Source: Anaerolineales bacterium
Lineage (GTDB): Bacteria > Chloroflexota > Anaerolineae > Anaerolineales > UBA11579
DNA length: 64,000 nt
Direction of reading: 5' to 3'
NCBI GenBank assembly: GCA_019454165.1
Contig: CP075367.1
Location: 1,342,805-1,406,804, forward strand
The position numbers and the translations under genes are program-made. Below the pieces are notes generated by a model. The model saw only the letters and a list, made by a program, of their open reading frames with translations, searched no databases and was not told where the DNA came from. This document shows, one piece after another, positions 44,826 through 53,287 of the stretch; the first letter of the stretch is position 1, and each line of letters opens with the position of its first letter.

Positions 44826-45689
44826 TTAGTCGTCGGTGGCGCTGCCCTCGGGCAGCTTGCCGTAGAGCTGGTAGAACAGCGCAACCATGTTGCGCTGGTG
44901 TAGCTGCTCGGCCATGCCGGCGATGAGCACGCGGCTTTTGCCGCAATCCTCCACGTGCACGGTTTCGAGCACATCCAGCGGGTAGCGGCGGCGGGCCGCG
45001 CCGCGCACGGCTTTGGTGATCTTGCCGAGGTAGTCCAGGTTGCCCTTCACCGCCGCGTCGATCTCGCCGCGTAGCACGATCTCGCCATGACCTGGCACCA
45101 GGTTCTCGAGCCCCAGCTTGGGCAGCCGTTTGAGCGAGGCGGTGGTGTCGTTGATGTCGCCATCGGCCAGCACGGGCAGCGGCATGAAGGTATCCCCGCA
45201 GAACAGGATGCGGTCTTCCTCCACCAGCACGGCGATAGAGTCGGCGCTGTGACCCGGGAAGGGGAACAGGCTCAGATTCTTCTTGCCAACCTGCAAGTCC
45301 ATCTGGCCCTCGTCAAAGGTGACCGAGGGCAGGGCGATCTCAGATTCGCGCAGGGCAGCGTTGTCTTTCTTCTCGCGTTCCAGCGAAGCGCGGCCACGCG
45401 TGTCCAGGAATTCGTGGCACTTCGTATGGGCGATGATGGTGGCTTCGGGGAAGAAACAATTGCCCCAGCTGTGGTCGGCATGGTAGTGGGTGTTGATGAC
45501 GTAGCGCACCGGCACCCGCAATTCACGCTCAATGAAGCGGCGCATCTGGCGGGTTTCTTCGGGCAGGGCCAGGGTGTCGATGACCACGGCCATGTCTGGG
45601 CCGGTGATGACGCCCGCGGTGACCTGGGCGTAGAGTTCACTTTGAAAGAAATAGACGTTTTCTGCGATGCGCTCGTGTTGCACTGCCAT
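44826..45689 (-). CDS. metallo-beta-lactamase-fold hydrolase
   Basis: A hydrolase of about 287 residues. The metal motif is INTHYHADHSWGN (HXHXDH), with further ligands in FPGHSADSI and LVPGHGEIV. The substrate is unknown; the family covers thioesterases, glyoxalase II-like enzymes and lactonases. I chose ATG 45689 (AVQHERIAENVYFF begins the fold). GGAGG lies very close to it, so TTG 45716 remains a possible alternative. It converges on the JAMM peptidase gene. Confidence 0.88.
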   Translation of the reverse strand: MAVQHERIAENVYFFQSELYAQVTAGVITGPDMAVVIDTLALPEETRQMRRFIERELRVPVRYVINTHYHADHSWGNCFFPEATIIAHTKCHEFLDTRGRASLEREKKDNAALRESEIALPSVTFDEGQMDLQVGKKNLSLFPFPGHSADSIAVLVEEDRILFCGDTFMPLPVLADGDINDTTASLKRLPKLGLENLVPGHGEIVLRGEIDAAVKGNLDYLGKITKAVRGAARRRYPLDVLETVHVEDCGKSRVLIAGMAEQLHQRNMVALFYQLYGKLPEGSATDD

Positions 45690-45758
45690 GCCTCCGGTTT
45701 GTGATACGGGGTGCAAGATAGCACACGGGCAGGGTCAAGTCAAGGAAAGTGTACTATT

Positions 45759-46736
45759 TCACGAATAGGCTCGGTCCGCTCGCAGGGAGCGCAGTGCGGG
45801 AATATACAACTTCAACAGCACGCCGAGCGGCAGCAGGACGCAAAGGCTGTACATAATGTTGGATGTATACGGCTGCAGCCAGACAAACTGGCCGGTCAGC
45901 CAAAGCCACCACGGCATGGCCCAGAAGTACAGTGCCAGATGGCTGTATACAGGAACATACGGCAGGGTGACGAGCGTGGTGGCAATGACTGCGATAAAAC
46001 GCTGCTCACGTGCCAGCGGGATGAGCAGCGCTGGCAGCCACAGCAGCAGACCGCTCCAGCCCAGCCAGCGGAACAGGCTGGCGTTGCTGTACGAATCCAC
46101 GAACGAGATCTGGCCGATGTTGTGGATCCATTCTAGGGGCCAGGCGAGCCCAAACACTACGAAGGATAGGGCTACCAGCGCGGCCAAGCCCCAGCTGGCT
46201 TTGAGTCGGGCCTGCCAGCCCGGCAGCCATAGCCAGGCCAGCAGCATGGCGGGGCCGGTGATGTGCGGTTTGAAGCTGGCGAGGATGAAGCCAATGTTCA
46301 GGAGGCGATAGTCTGCGCGTTGCAGACCCAGCCAGACCATGAGCAAGCCTACGGCCGAAAAGGTTTCCACCTGCCCATACCAAAGATTCCAGACCAACGG
46401 GAAGGCAAGAAAGAGCTGGAATGGGTTAGCTTTGGACGGGCGCACCGCGAGCGCAATGGTAATGAGGGTTACCGTCATCAGCAGCCATTGGTTGTAGGGA
46501 TAGGGGATCCATGCCAATGGCTGGATGAACCAGCGCACCCAGAAAGGATAAAAGAAGACGAAATCACCTTTGAGGGCCGGCACATAGTAATACAGCAAGT
46601 CATGCCCGCTTGGCAGATAAAAGAACACCACCCACCATGAGATGAGGATGATAAGCAGTGCGAAGCGTTGAAGCCGGGTTTGCCGCGGAAATGCCCAGGC
46701 GAGGGCTTTGGCTAAGTGGCCGTTCTCGATGTCCAC
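45759..46736 (-). CDS. GT87-like (DUF2029) membrane glycosyltransferase
   Basis: A 325-residue membrane protein with about nine hydrophobic segments. FLAFPLVWNLWYGQVETFSAVG, then FILASFKPHITGPAML, recalls the GXGQ/NP and FKP loops of DUF2029/GT87 mannosyltransferases (read here in two pieces), which use polyprenyl-phosphate-mannose. The family acceptor is unknown here. The listed start is a GTG directly after AAGGAG, with spacing that is rather short. It is shorter than many GT87 enzymes. It is divergent from the valS leader. Confidence 0.65.
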   Translation of the reverse strand: MDIENGHLAKALAWAFPRQTRLQRFALLIILISWWVVFFYLPSGHDLLYYYVPALKGDFVFFYPFWVRWFIQPLAWIPYPYNQWLLMTVTLITIALAVRPSKANPFQLFLAFPLVWNLWYGQVETFSAVGLLMVWLGLQRADYRLLNIGFILASFKPHITGPAMLLAWLWLPGWQARLKASWGLAALVALSFVVFGLAWPLEWIHNIGQISFVDSYSNASLFRWLGWSGLLLWLPALLIPLAREQRFIAVIATTLVTLPYVPVYSHLALYFWAMPWWLWLTGQFVWLQPYTSNIMYSLCVLLPLGVLLKLYIPALRSLRADRAYS

Positions 46737-46817
46737 CCTCCTTGGAGTTGGTGATAGCGGAATTGTAAACTACGCTCTGCTATGCCTATGTCTGGGCATT
46801 TCTTCATGCCCATGTTG

Positions 46818-47085
46818 TATAATTGACCTAACTGAATACTCCTTACCGGGAAGAGTAAGCTGGTGGCCGCTGACAGGAACGAAGGTGAAGTGCTGAGAAC
46901 CTTCGAAGCAAAGCACTGCTGAAAGTCGCCCGGTGACAGGATGCTGAAGAACGAGCCGCACAGGCTCCACTAGACCAGCACGGGAACGCCCGATACAGCA
47001 ACAGAGTGCTGCGCCCAAAACGCAGAACTGAGGTGGTACCGCGGAGCGCCTTCCGTCCTCACAGATGTGAGGGCGTTTTGTTTTT
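46818..47085 (+). promoter_or_regulatory. T-box leader of valS (with promoter)
   Basis: TATAAT (46818-46823) is followed by a Stem I closed by ACCGGG (46845-46850) and CCCGGT (46929-46934). The loop-E pair AGTA...GAA places the specifier GTC (Val) at 46925-46927. The T-box sequence GAGGTGGTACCGCGG is at 47030-47044. A terminator hairpin (47054-47075) and T-run follow. Uncharged tRNA-Val would stabilise the antiterminator. A hairpin TGGGCAT/ATGCCCA sits just before the -10 box. Confidence 0.93.
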
Positions 47086-47095
47086 AAGGCAAGTG

Positions 47096-47163
47096 AGGAG
47101 TAATCAGTGAGCAGTGATTGGGAAGCACAAACCTGTTCACAGGTCACTAGTCACTGCTCACCA
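47096..47163. repeat. family-B repeat between T-box and valS
   Basis: GAGGAGTAATCAGTGAGCAG at the left and CAGGTCACTAGTCACTGCTC at the right form an imperfect inverted repeat. It separates the T-box terminator from the valS Shine-Dalgarno. Confidence 0.8.
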
Positions 47164-47176
47164 GATTTGGAGAATG

Positions 47177-49915
47177 ATGCAGAAGAACACACTACCCAAG
47201 ACCTACGACTTCAAATCCACCGAAGAGCGCATTTATGCGTGGTGGGAGCAGCAGGGCTACTTCCAGCCCAGCAATGACCCGCGCAAGCCGGGTTTTGACT
47301 CCACCAAGAAGCCCTTCGTCATCAGCATCCCGCCGCCCAACGTGACCGGCGAGCTGCACCTGGGGCATGCGCTGTTCGTGGCGATGGAAGACTTGATGAT
47401 CCGCTATCACCGCATGAAAGGCGTGCCGGCCCTGTGGGTGCCAGGTACCGACCATGCCGGCATCGCGACTCAGCTCAAAGTGGAAGAGTCGATCTTGCGC
47501 ACTGAGGAAGTGACGCGCGAAGAAATGGGGCGCGAGGAGTTCCTGAAGCGCACCTGGGCCTGGAAGGAGAAATACGGCAGCCTGATAACGCAGCAGATCC
47601 GCCGCCTGGGCGCCTCGTGCGATTGGAGCCGCGAGCGCTTTACGCTGGACGAGGGGCTCTCGGTAGCGGTACGTGAAGCCTTCGTGCGCTTGTATGAGAA
47701 GGGTCTGATCTACCGCGGCCCGCGCCTCATCAACTGGTCGCCCGGGCTGCGCACGGCCGTTTCCGACCTGGAGGTGGAGTACAGCGAAGAAGAGGGCACG
47801 CTGTACTACTTCAAGTACCGCATCAAGGGCACGGATGAATTCATCCCGGTGGCCACCACGCGGCCGGAAACGATCCTGGCCGACACGGCCGTGGCGGTGC
47901 ACCCGGAGGATAAGCGGTATAAACAGTTCATCGGAGCTACGGCGCTAGTGCCCATGCTCGACCGCGAGATCCCGGTGATCGCCGATGACTATGTGGACCG
48001 CGAATTCGGCACCGGCGCGCTCAAGATCACCCCGGGCCACGACCCGAACGACTATGCCATCGGTCAGCGCCATAACCTGCCGGTGCTCTCGGTGCTGGAT
48101 GAAGCCGCCCACATCAATGCCAGCGGCGGCGCGTATGCTGGCATGGAGCGCTTTGCAGCGCGTGAAAAGCTGTGGGGTGATATGCACAAGGCCGGCCTGA
48201 CGATCAAGACCGAGAAGCGCATGCAGCGCGTGCCGCGCTCGCAGCGCGGCGGCGAGATCATCGAGCCGATGATCTCGACCCAGTGGTTCGTCACCATCAA
48301 GCCGCTGGCCGATGAGGCGCTCAAGACGGTGGACGATGGCCGCGTGCAGATCGTCCCGGAACACTTCACCAAGGTCTACCGCAACTGGCTGGAGAACATT
48401 CAGGACTGGTGCATCAGCCGCCAACTGTGGTGGGGGCATCGTATTCCCGTGTGGTACGCGCCGGACGGCAGCATGTTCTGCGCCCGCACCGAGCAGGATG
48501 CGTACACGGCGGCGCGCGCTAAGCTGGGCGCGGATGTGACGCTGACCCAGGATGAGGATGTGCTCGACACCTGGTTCTCGTCCGGCCTGTGGCCGTTCTC
48601 CACGCTGGGCTGGCCGGAGAAGACGCCTGACCTCGAATACTTCTATCCGACCGCGGTGCTGGAGACGGGCTACGACATCCTGTTCTTCTGGGTGGCACGC
48701 ATGATCATGATGGGCATCGAATTCACCGGCGAAGCTCCCTTCCATACTGTGTACCTGCATGGCCTGGTGCGGGATGAGCAGGGCCGCAAGATGAGCAAGA
48801 CACTGGGCAATGTGATCGACCCGCTCGAGGTGATGAATGAGTTCGGCACGGATGCGCTGCGTTTTACCTTGCTGGTGGGCAGCACGCCGGGGCAGGACAT
48901 CAACCTGAGCCTGGAGAAAGTGGGCGCCAACCGCAACTTTGCCAACAAGCTGTGGAACGCCACGCGCTTCGTCATCGGTGCGCTGGAGAATGCGCCCGCC
49001 AAACAGGAAGCTGAGCTCGACTGGACCTTTGCTGACGGCTGGGTGTGGGCGCGTATGAAGCAGGTGATCGCCAACTGCGAGCGCTTGTTCGAGAATTACC
49101 AATACGGCGAAGCCGGCCGCCAGGTGTATGAATTCTTCTGGAGCGAGTTTGCTGACTGGTACATCGAGATCGCCAAGTTGCAGTTGCAGCAGGGCGGCGA
49201 CCGCGCTTACAAGACGGCTGACCTGCTGGCGCGCATCCTGGATATTTGTCTGCGCCTGCTGCACCCGTTCACGCCTTTCGTGACCGAGGAGCTGTGGGGC
49301 CACCTGCGGGCCGCGGCCCTGGCGCAGGGCAGCATCATCCCTGAGAGCGCGGCCTTTGGTACTGAAAGCTGGCCAGATGCGCTGATCGTGGCGCCCTGGC
49401 CGCAGCCGCTGGCGGATGCCGGCTGGGAGCCGGCCATTTTGGCTGAGTTCGCCATCTTCCAGGATGTGGTGCGCAGCATTCGCAACCTGCGGGCGGAGAA
49501 GGGCGTCAAGCCCGGCCAGAAGCTGGCTGCAGCGATCGATGCCGGCCCGTACCATGAGATCTTTGTCGGTGACCAAGGCGCCCAGCATGCCCTGGCGGCG
49601 CTCTCCGGGCTCGAGGCGGAGACCCTGCGTGTAGAGCAGGGCGTAGCGAAGGCGGCCGACGCCGTGGCCCTGGTGGCTGGGCCGGTGCAGATCTATCTCT
49701 CGCTGGCGGGCGCGGTCGATACGGCCGCGGATAAGGCACGCCTGGAGAAAGAGCTGGCCGAGGCGCGCCAGCAGCACGCCCGCGTGGAAGGCCTGCTGGC
49801 CAGCGATTTCGGCAAGAAGGCACCGCCGGCGGTGGTGGAGAAGGAGCGCGGTCGGCTGGCGGCGTTCGCGCAGGCGATCGAGCGGCTTGAGGAGCAGATC
49901 AAGGCGTTGGGGTAG
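47177..49915 (+). CDS. valS: valine--tRNA ligase
   Basis: Charges tRNA-Val. The chain of about 912 residues is a class I synthetase with the HIGH motif as PPPNVTGELHLGHAL, an editing (CP1) domain, the KMSKS motif as GRKMSKTLGNVIDP, an anticodon-binding domain and a C-terminal coiled coil (ARQQHARVEGLLASDFGKK). I chose ATG 47177, with GGAG 4 nt upstream; ATG 47174 is immediately adjacent and 47114 lies in the repeat. It is controlled by the T-box upstream, whose specifier GUC is a valine codon. Confidence 0.97.
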   Translation: MQKNTLPKTYDFKSTEERIYAWWEQQGYFQPSNDPRKPGFDSTKKPFVISIPPPNVTGELHLGHALFVAMEDLMIRYHRMKGVPALWVPGTDHAGIATQLKVEESILRTEEVTREEMGREEFLKRTWAWKEKYGSLITQQIRRLGASCDWSRERFTLDEGLSVAVREAFVRLYEKGLIYRGPRLINWSPGLRTAVSDLEVEYSEEEGTLYYFKYRIKGTDEFIPVATTRPETILADTAVAVHPEDKRYKQFIGATALVPMLDREIPVIADDYVDREFGTGALKITPGHDPNDYAIGQRHNLPVLSVLDEAAHINASGGAYAGMERFAAREKLWGDMHKAGLTIKTEKRMQRVPRSQRGGEIIEPMISTQWFVTIKPLADEALKTVDDGRVQIVPEHFTKVYRNWLENIQDWCISRQLWWGHRIPVWYAPDGSMFCARTEQDAYTAARAKLGADVTLTQDEDVLDTWFSSGLWPFSTLGWPEKTPDLEYFYPTAVLETGYDILFFWVARMIMMGIEFTGEAPFHTVYLHGLVRDEQGRKMSKTLGNVIDPLEVMNEFGTDALRFTLLVGSTPGQDINLSLEKVGANRNFANKLWNATRFVIGALENAPAKQEAELDWTFADGWVWARMKQVIANCERLFENYQYGEAGRQVYEFFWSEFADWYIEIAKLQLQQGGDRAYKTADLLARILDICLRLLHPFTPFVTEELWGHLRAAALAQGSIIPESAAFGTESWPDALIVAPWPQPLADAGWEPAILAEFAIFQDVVRSIRNLRAEKGVKPGQKLAAAIDAGPYHEIFVGDQGAQHALAALSGLEAETLRVEQGVAKAADAVALVAGPVQIYLSLAGAVDTAADKARLEKELAEARQQHARVEGLLASDFGKKAPPAVVEKERGRLAAFAQAIERLEEQIKALG

Positions 49916-49921
49916 TGAGTC

Positions 49922-49954
49922 AAAGAGGCGGCCGTTCGGCCGCCTCTTTTTTTT
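49922..49954 (+). terminator. terminator after valS
   Basis: Stem AAGAGGCGGCC with its complement, a short loop and eight T. Confidence 0.9.
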
Positions 49955-49966
49955 CGCGGTGTGGGC

Positions 49967-50150
49967 AGGGGCGCAGCATGCTGCGCCCCTACAGGTATCT
50001 TGTGCATCCCGAGCGCAGCGAGGGATCCTCGTTGTGTGTGAAGGTAACTCAGGCGCAATACAGAAGACCTGTCAGCGAGGATCCTTCGCTGGTATGGGTT
50101 CGGCGATCTGGTGCGAATGTACGTACCCGCTCAGGATGACACGGGTGGTG
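49967..50150. repeat. mixed palindromic repeats after valS
   Basis: A perfect 24-bp palindrome at 49967-49990 (arm AGGGGCGCAGCA, then CTAC) is followed by family-A units: GTGCATCCCGAGCGCAGCGA near 50003 and AGCGAGGATCCTTCGCTGG near 50077, ending CAGGATGACACGGG. Confidence 0.8.
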
Positions 50151-50152
50151 TT

Positions 50153-50653
50153 CTACCCCGGCTTCTGCTGCTGATCATAGAGGTAGAACACTAGGTCTTG
50201 CGGGCCGGTCTTCTGGCCGGCGTCGTGCAGGGCGCGTAGGATCTGGGCGCGGTGGTCTGTGCCGTGGTTGGCGACGTGCAGCAGCACCTGCCAAACGGCC
50301 AGCTCGGCGTCTTCACCTTGCAGCGGCTTGCTCACCAGGGTTTCTTCGGTGAGGTCGTTGATGTATGTCCGCATGGCCTCTTCGACCTGGTCCCAATAGG
50401 CGCGCAGGGTCGGGCGGTCCTTGCCGGGGTTCTGCTCGTCGATCTCTTCTTCAGGCATCGGTGCGCCGAGGTCGAGGAACCAGATGTGGTCGACGCGGAT
50501 CAGGTGGGCGATCTGCGTGCGCAGCGAACCCATCGAATAGTCCAGCGGCTGGGTCCAGATCTCCTCGGGCAGCTCGGCCAGGTGGCGCTGCCAGATCTTG
50601 CGATTCTCGCTGATGTGATAGTCGTACAAGGTGCGGAAGGCTTCAACGTTCAC
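50153..50653 (-). CDS. DinB-family protein
   Basis: A protein of about 166 residues, four-helix DinB fold. Candidate metal ligands are His in LRTQIAHLIRVDHIW and the pair in VLLHVANHGTDHRAQ. The latter helix (HxxxHxxxHR) is the most conserved part of the superfamily. The likely start is GTG 50653 with GGAGAG upstream; a TTG at 50677 would also be open. It overlaps the SRAP gene stop by 11 bp and is part of the same minus-strand operon. The substrate is unknown. Confidence 0.85.
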   Translation of the reverse strand: MNVEAFRTLYDYHISENRKIWQRHLAELPEEIWTQPLDYSMGSLRTQIAHLIRVDHIWFLDLGAPMPEEEIDEQNPGKDRPTLRAYWDQVEEAMRTYINDLTEETLVSKPLQGEDAELAVWQVLLHVANHGTDHRAQILRALHDAGQKTGPQDLVFYLYDQQQKPG

Positions 50654-51374
50654 GTTTCTCTCCAAAGTTTTGTTCAAGGATCTTTTCGTGCGGCGGGTCG
50701 AATGGCAGCGGCTCGACGCACTCAGGCACGTCGTTGACCGCGTTGCTGACGATGGGGGCGACCTGATGATAGGTCATCTCGTCTGGTGGGTAGGGCTGCA
50801 GCAGCGCTTGCAGGGTCTTTGGGTCGCTAACCTCGCCGGGCTGCAGCCAGGCGGCGATGTGCTCGGCAGGCAGGATGACGCCCATGCGGTGGTGGATCTG
50901 CTTGACCAGCGCGTTGGGCGCGCAGGTGATGGTGGCGCAGGTCTTGACCTCGGAGCCGTCCATCGAGTGCCAACTGTCCCAAACGCCGGCCAGGGCGAAC
51001 GGGCGGCGCGATCTGAGGTGCACCCAGTACGGAACCTTCTCGCGCTTGCGCGGGAACTTGACCCATTCGAAGATGCCATCGGCCAGCACGATGCAACGGC
51101 GGTAGCGGAACGGGCCGCGGAATGCGGGGGTGCGGGTGATGCCCTCGGAGCGGGCGTTAATGAGCAGCGAGGTCATCTTGGCGCCGCCGGAGAACGAGGG
51201 GATCAGGCCCCAGTTGACGAAGTCAACTTTGTTGCTGCCATCGTTGAGCACGACGGCGACGGGTTGGGTGGGAGCGATGTTGTAGCGCGGAGCAAGCTGG
51301 TCTGGCACGCTGAGCCAGGGGAAAGTGTCCCGGATGAGGTCAGGGCTGGCGGTCAATGTAAATCTGCCCGGCAT
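50643..51374 (-). CDS. SRAP-domain protein lacking the catalytic Cys2
   Basis: A 243-residue SRAP (HMCES/YedK-type) protein. The conserved Asn is in LINARSEGI, the Glu in ADGIFEWVK and the His in HHRMGVILP, as in proteins that cross-link to abasic sites in single-stranded DNA. The universal start Met-Cys-Gly-Arg is here MPGRFTLT, so the Cys2 that forms the thiazolidine link is replaced by Pro. The start is well placed: TAGAAT ends 6 nt upstream. It lies between a radical SAM DNA-repair-like gene and a DinB gene. It may bind abasic DNA without covalent capture, or have lost activity. Confidence 0.9.
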   Translation of the reverse strand: MPGRFTLTASPDLIRDTFPWLSVPDQLAPRYNIAPTQPVAVVLNDGSNKVDFVNWGLIPSFSGGAKMTSLLINARSEGITRTPAFRGPFRYRRCIVLADGIFEWVKFPRKREKVPYWVHLRSRRPFALAGVWDSWHSMDGSEVKTCATITCAPNALVKQIHHRMGVILPAEHIAAWLQPGEVSDPKTLQALLQPYPPDEMTYHQVAPIVSNAVNDVPECVEPLPFDPPHEKILEQNFGEKRER

Positions 51375-51383
51375 GGCGACATT

Positions 51384-52598
51384 CTAACCGGGGAAGCGCG
51401 GGCGCAGTTGCGGCGTGGGCTCGGCCATGTCCATGAGGCGTGGCTGGAAGCTGGGCTGGCGGCCGTTGAGCAGCACGAAGGGTGCGCTGCGCTTGGGCAC
51501 GATGCCGAGCTGCTTGAGCTGCTCCAGGCTGGTGATGGCGCGCTGGCGGCGGGCACGTAGGATGGCATCCGCGCTCTTGGGGCCGATGCCGGGCACCAGC
51601 AGCAGCTGCTCGCGGCTGGCGGTGTTGAGCTCGACCGGCTTGTGCAGCAAAGTTTGCTCGGCCCAGGCGGTCTTGGGATCTTTGTTGAGCGGTAGGTTAC
51701 CGCTCTGGTTGAAGGGCAGCTCCTCCATGGCGAAGCCGTAATCGCGCAGCAGGAAGGAGGCCTGGTACAAGCGGTGCTCGCGCCAGGGATTCTCCGGGCG
51801 GTGATTCTCCAGCGGGGTGTCAATGATGGGCGAGAAGGCCGAGTAGTAGGTGCGCTTGAGCTTGAGCTCGTGATAGAGATATTCGGAGGTCGAGACCAGC
51901 TCCACATCGGTCTCGTCGGCGCCGCCCACGACGAACTGAGTGACCGAGCTGGCCCAGCGCCCGTTCCAGGTGCTGGCGGGCGCCTCATTGACGCGGATCT
52001 CCTGCGCCCACTTGAGCGGGGCCAGCAGCTCGTCTGCGAATTTCTTCATCGGCGCCAGGGTCGCCAGGCGCTGGGCGTTGGCGCCCTCCAGGTTGACCGA
52101 GATGCGATCGGCCAGTTGCATGGAGCGGCGCACCTGGTCACGGTCGGCGCCGGGCATGATCTTGAGGTGCAGGTAGCCGCGGAAGCCGAGCTTGTTGCGC
52201 AGGATCTCGGCCGTGTCAATCAGCTTGTCCTGGGTGGTGACGCCGCCCTTGATGATGCCGGAGCTGAGGAAGAGCCCTTCGACCAGGCGCTGGCGGTAGG
52301 CCTGATAGGAGACCTGAGCCATTTCGTCTGGCTTGATGGTGATGCGCTGCATTTTGCTGCGGCCGGCGCGGAAGGGGCAGTAGTTGCAGTTGCGCTCGCA
52401 TGCGGTGGTGAGCATGCTCTTTACCACCTTCATCTTGCGGCCGCCGGGCAGGGCAACCTCGCTGATGGGGATGGTGGCGACGGGGCGGGCGGGCAGCTGG
52501 CGGCCGCCGACCACGGGGGCGCAGATCTGGTCGTTCTCGCTATCGGCTTCGAGGTGCATATCGCGCCCGACGACGCGGAGTTTTTGCAGCGTTTCCAT
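51384..52598 (-). CDS. putative DNA modification/repair radical SAM protein
   Basis: A protein of about 404 residues. The radical SAM cluster motif is CERNCNYCPFRAGR (C-X3-C-X2-C). The C-terminal part has a helix-hairpin-helix pair (LLLVPGIGPKSADAILRARR), which binds DNA without sequence preference. This combination defines the family annotated as putative DNA modification/repair radical SAM proteins; the lesion is unknown. Starts at 52598 (ETLQKLRVVGRDMHLEAD) or 52616 are possible. TTGACA lies upstream on the minus strand near 52638. Its stop codon overlaps the -10 box of the SRAP gene. Confidence 0.9.
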   Translation of the reverse strand: METLQKLRVVGRDMHLEADSENDQICAPVVGGRQLPARPVATIPISEVALPGGRKMKVVKSMLTTACERNCNYCPFRAGRSKMQRITIKPDEMAQVSYQAYRQRLVEGLFLSSGIIKGGVTTQDKLIDTAEILRNKLGFRGYLHLKIMPGADRDQVRRSMQLADRISVNLEGANAQRLATLAPMKKFADELLAPLKWAQEIRVNEAPASTWNGRWASSVTQFVVGGADETDVELVSTSEYLYHELKLKRTYYSAFSPIIDTPLENHRPENPWREHRLYQASFLLRDYGFAMEELPFNQSGNLPLNKDPKTAWAEQTLLHKPVELNTASREQLLLVPGIGPKSADAILRARRQRAITSLEQLKQLGIVPKRSAPFVLLNGRQPSFQPRLMDMAEPTPQLRPRFPG

Positions 52599-52624
52599 GC
52601 GGCTATATTCGCACATATGTTCTA

Positions 52625-53207
52625 GTGTGGCAAGGGTTGTCAAGGTGGGCTCATGTTGTGATGCTCTTTCGGCCAGGACGGCTGTCTATTTCTTCTCTCT
52701 TTCCAGGGGCGCTGCCCCTGGCACCCCGCAAAGGGGAAACAGCTGTTTCCCCTTTGGAACCCCTTCGCAATCGTTTAGCTGGTGTTTGCAGCCATTGGTG
52801 TGCTCTGAGGGTCCCGCGCCGCAGGTTTGAAGGGTTGGCGTGTCGATGGGTGCGAAATCGAATTGGTGCGGCAAAGATTGGTTCGCTGCGCTTGCAATGA
52901 CGATGTTGGGGGTGCACTGCAGTGTGTCCTGGTCTTTTGAAAAGTACGCGGCTTGGAAGATGCGCCAGCGAAGATCCTTCCCTAGTCTGGCATCGGCGTT
53001 CTGGTGTGGATATATAAACCCGGTCAGGATGACACGGGATGAGGGCAGATTGCTTCGCTTCGCTCGCAATGACAAGGCGCATCGTCATTCCGGACGAGCC
53101 GCGTAGCGGCGAGGAGGAATCCCTTAGGACATTATAAATAGGGATGGAATTTTGTGACCTAAAGGATTCCTCGCGGCCTTCGCCGCTTCGGAATGACGTA
53201 CCACTCT
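52625..53207. repeat. 580-bp block of palindromic repeats, no gene
   Basis: Contains CCAGGGGCGCTGCCCCTGG (about 52704-52722), CAAAGGGGAAACAGCTGTTT followed by CCCCTTTGG, several family-A units (for example GGATTCCTCGCGGCCTTCGC near 53164, and CGTCATTCCGGACGAGCCGC near 53082) and TTGCTTCGCTTCGCTCGCAA. Short open frames here look like read-through of repeats. Confidence 0.75.
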
Positions 53208-53241
53208 AAAAAAGAGAGCGCACGGAGTGCGCTCTCTTTTT
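53208..53241 (-). terminator. terminator of the amino-acid ABC operon
   Basis: Stem AAAGAGAGCGCAC with its complement, a short loop and A/T runs on both sides; it lies downstream of the minus-strand ATPase gene. Confidence 0.85.
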
Positions 53242-53244
53242 GTC

Positions 53245-53283
53245 TGACAGGCTCATAACCCGAAGGTTCCCGGTTCGAGTCCT
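53245..53283 (+). other. 3' half of a tRNA-fMet-like sequence (remnant)
   Basis: GACAGGCTCATAACCCGAAG, then a T-arm-like GGTTCGAGTCC. The anticodon loop CTCATAA (CAU) and T loop are readable, but the acceptor and D arm are missing and replaced by the terminator. It is not a functional tRNA. Confidence 0.5.
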
Positions 53284-53287
53284 TGAG

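Noticed and set aside
47945..49777. A 610-codon open frame antisense to valS
   Set aside because: Same kind of codon-bias shadow; no Shine-Dalgarno and no recognisable domain.
52651..53106. Several 60-150 codon ORFs in the repeat block
   Set aside because: They are translations of palindromic repeats on both strands without start signals.
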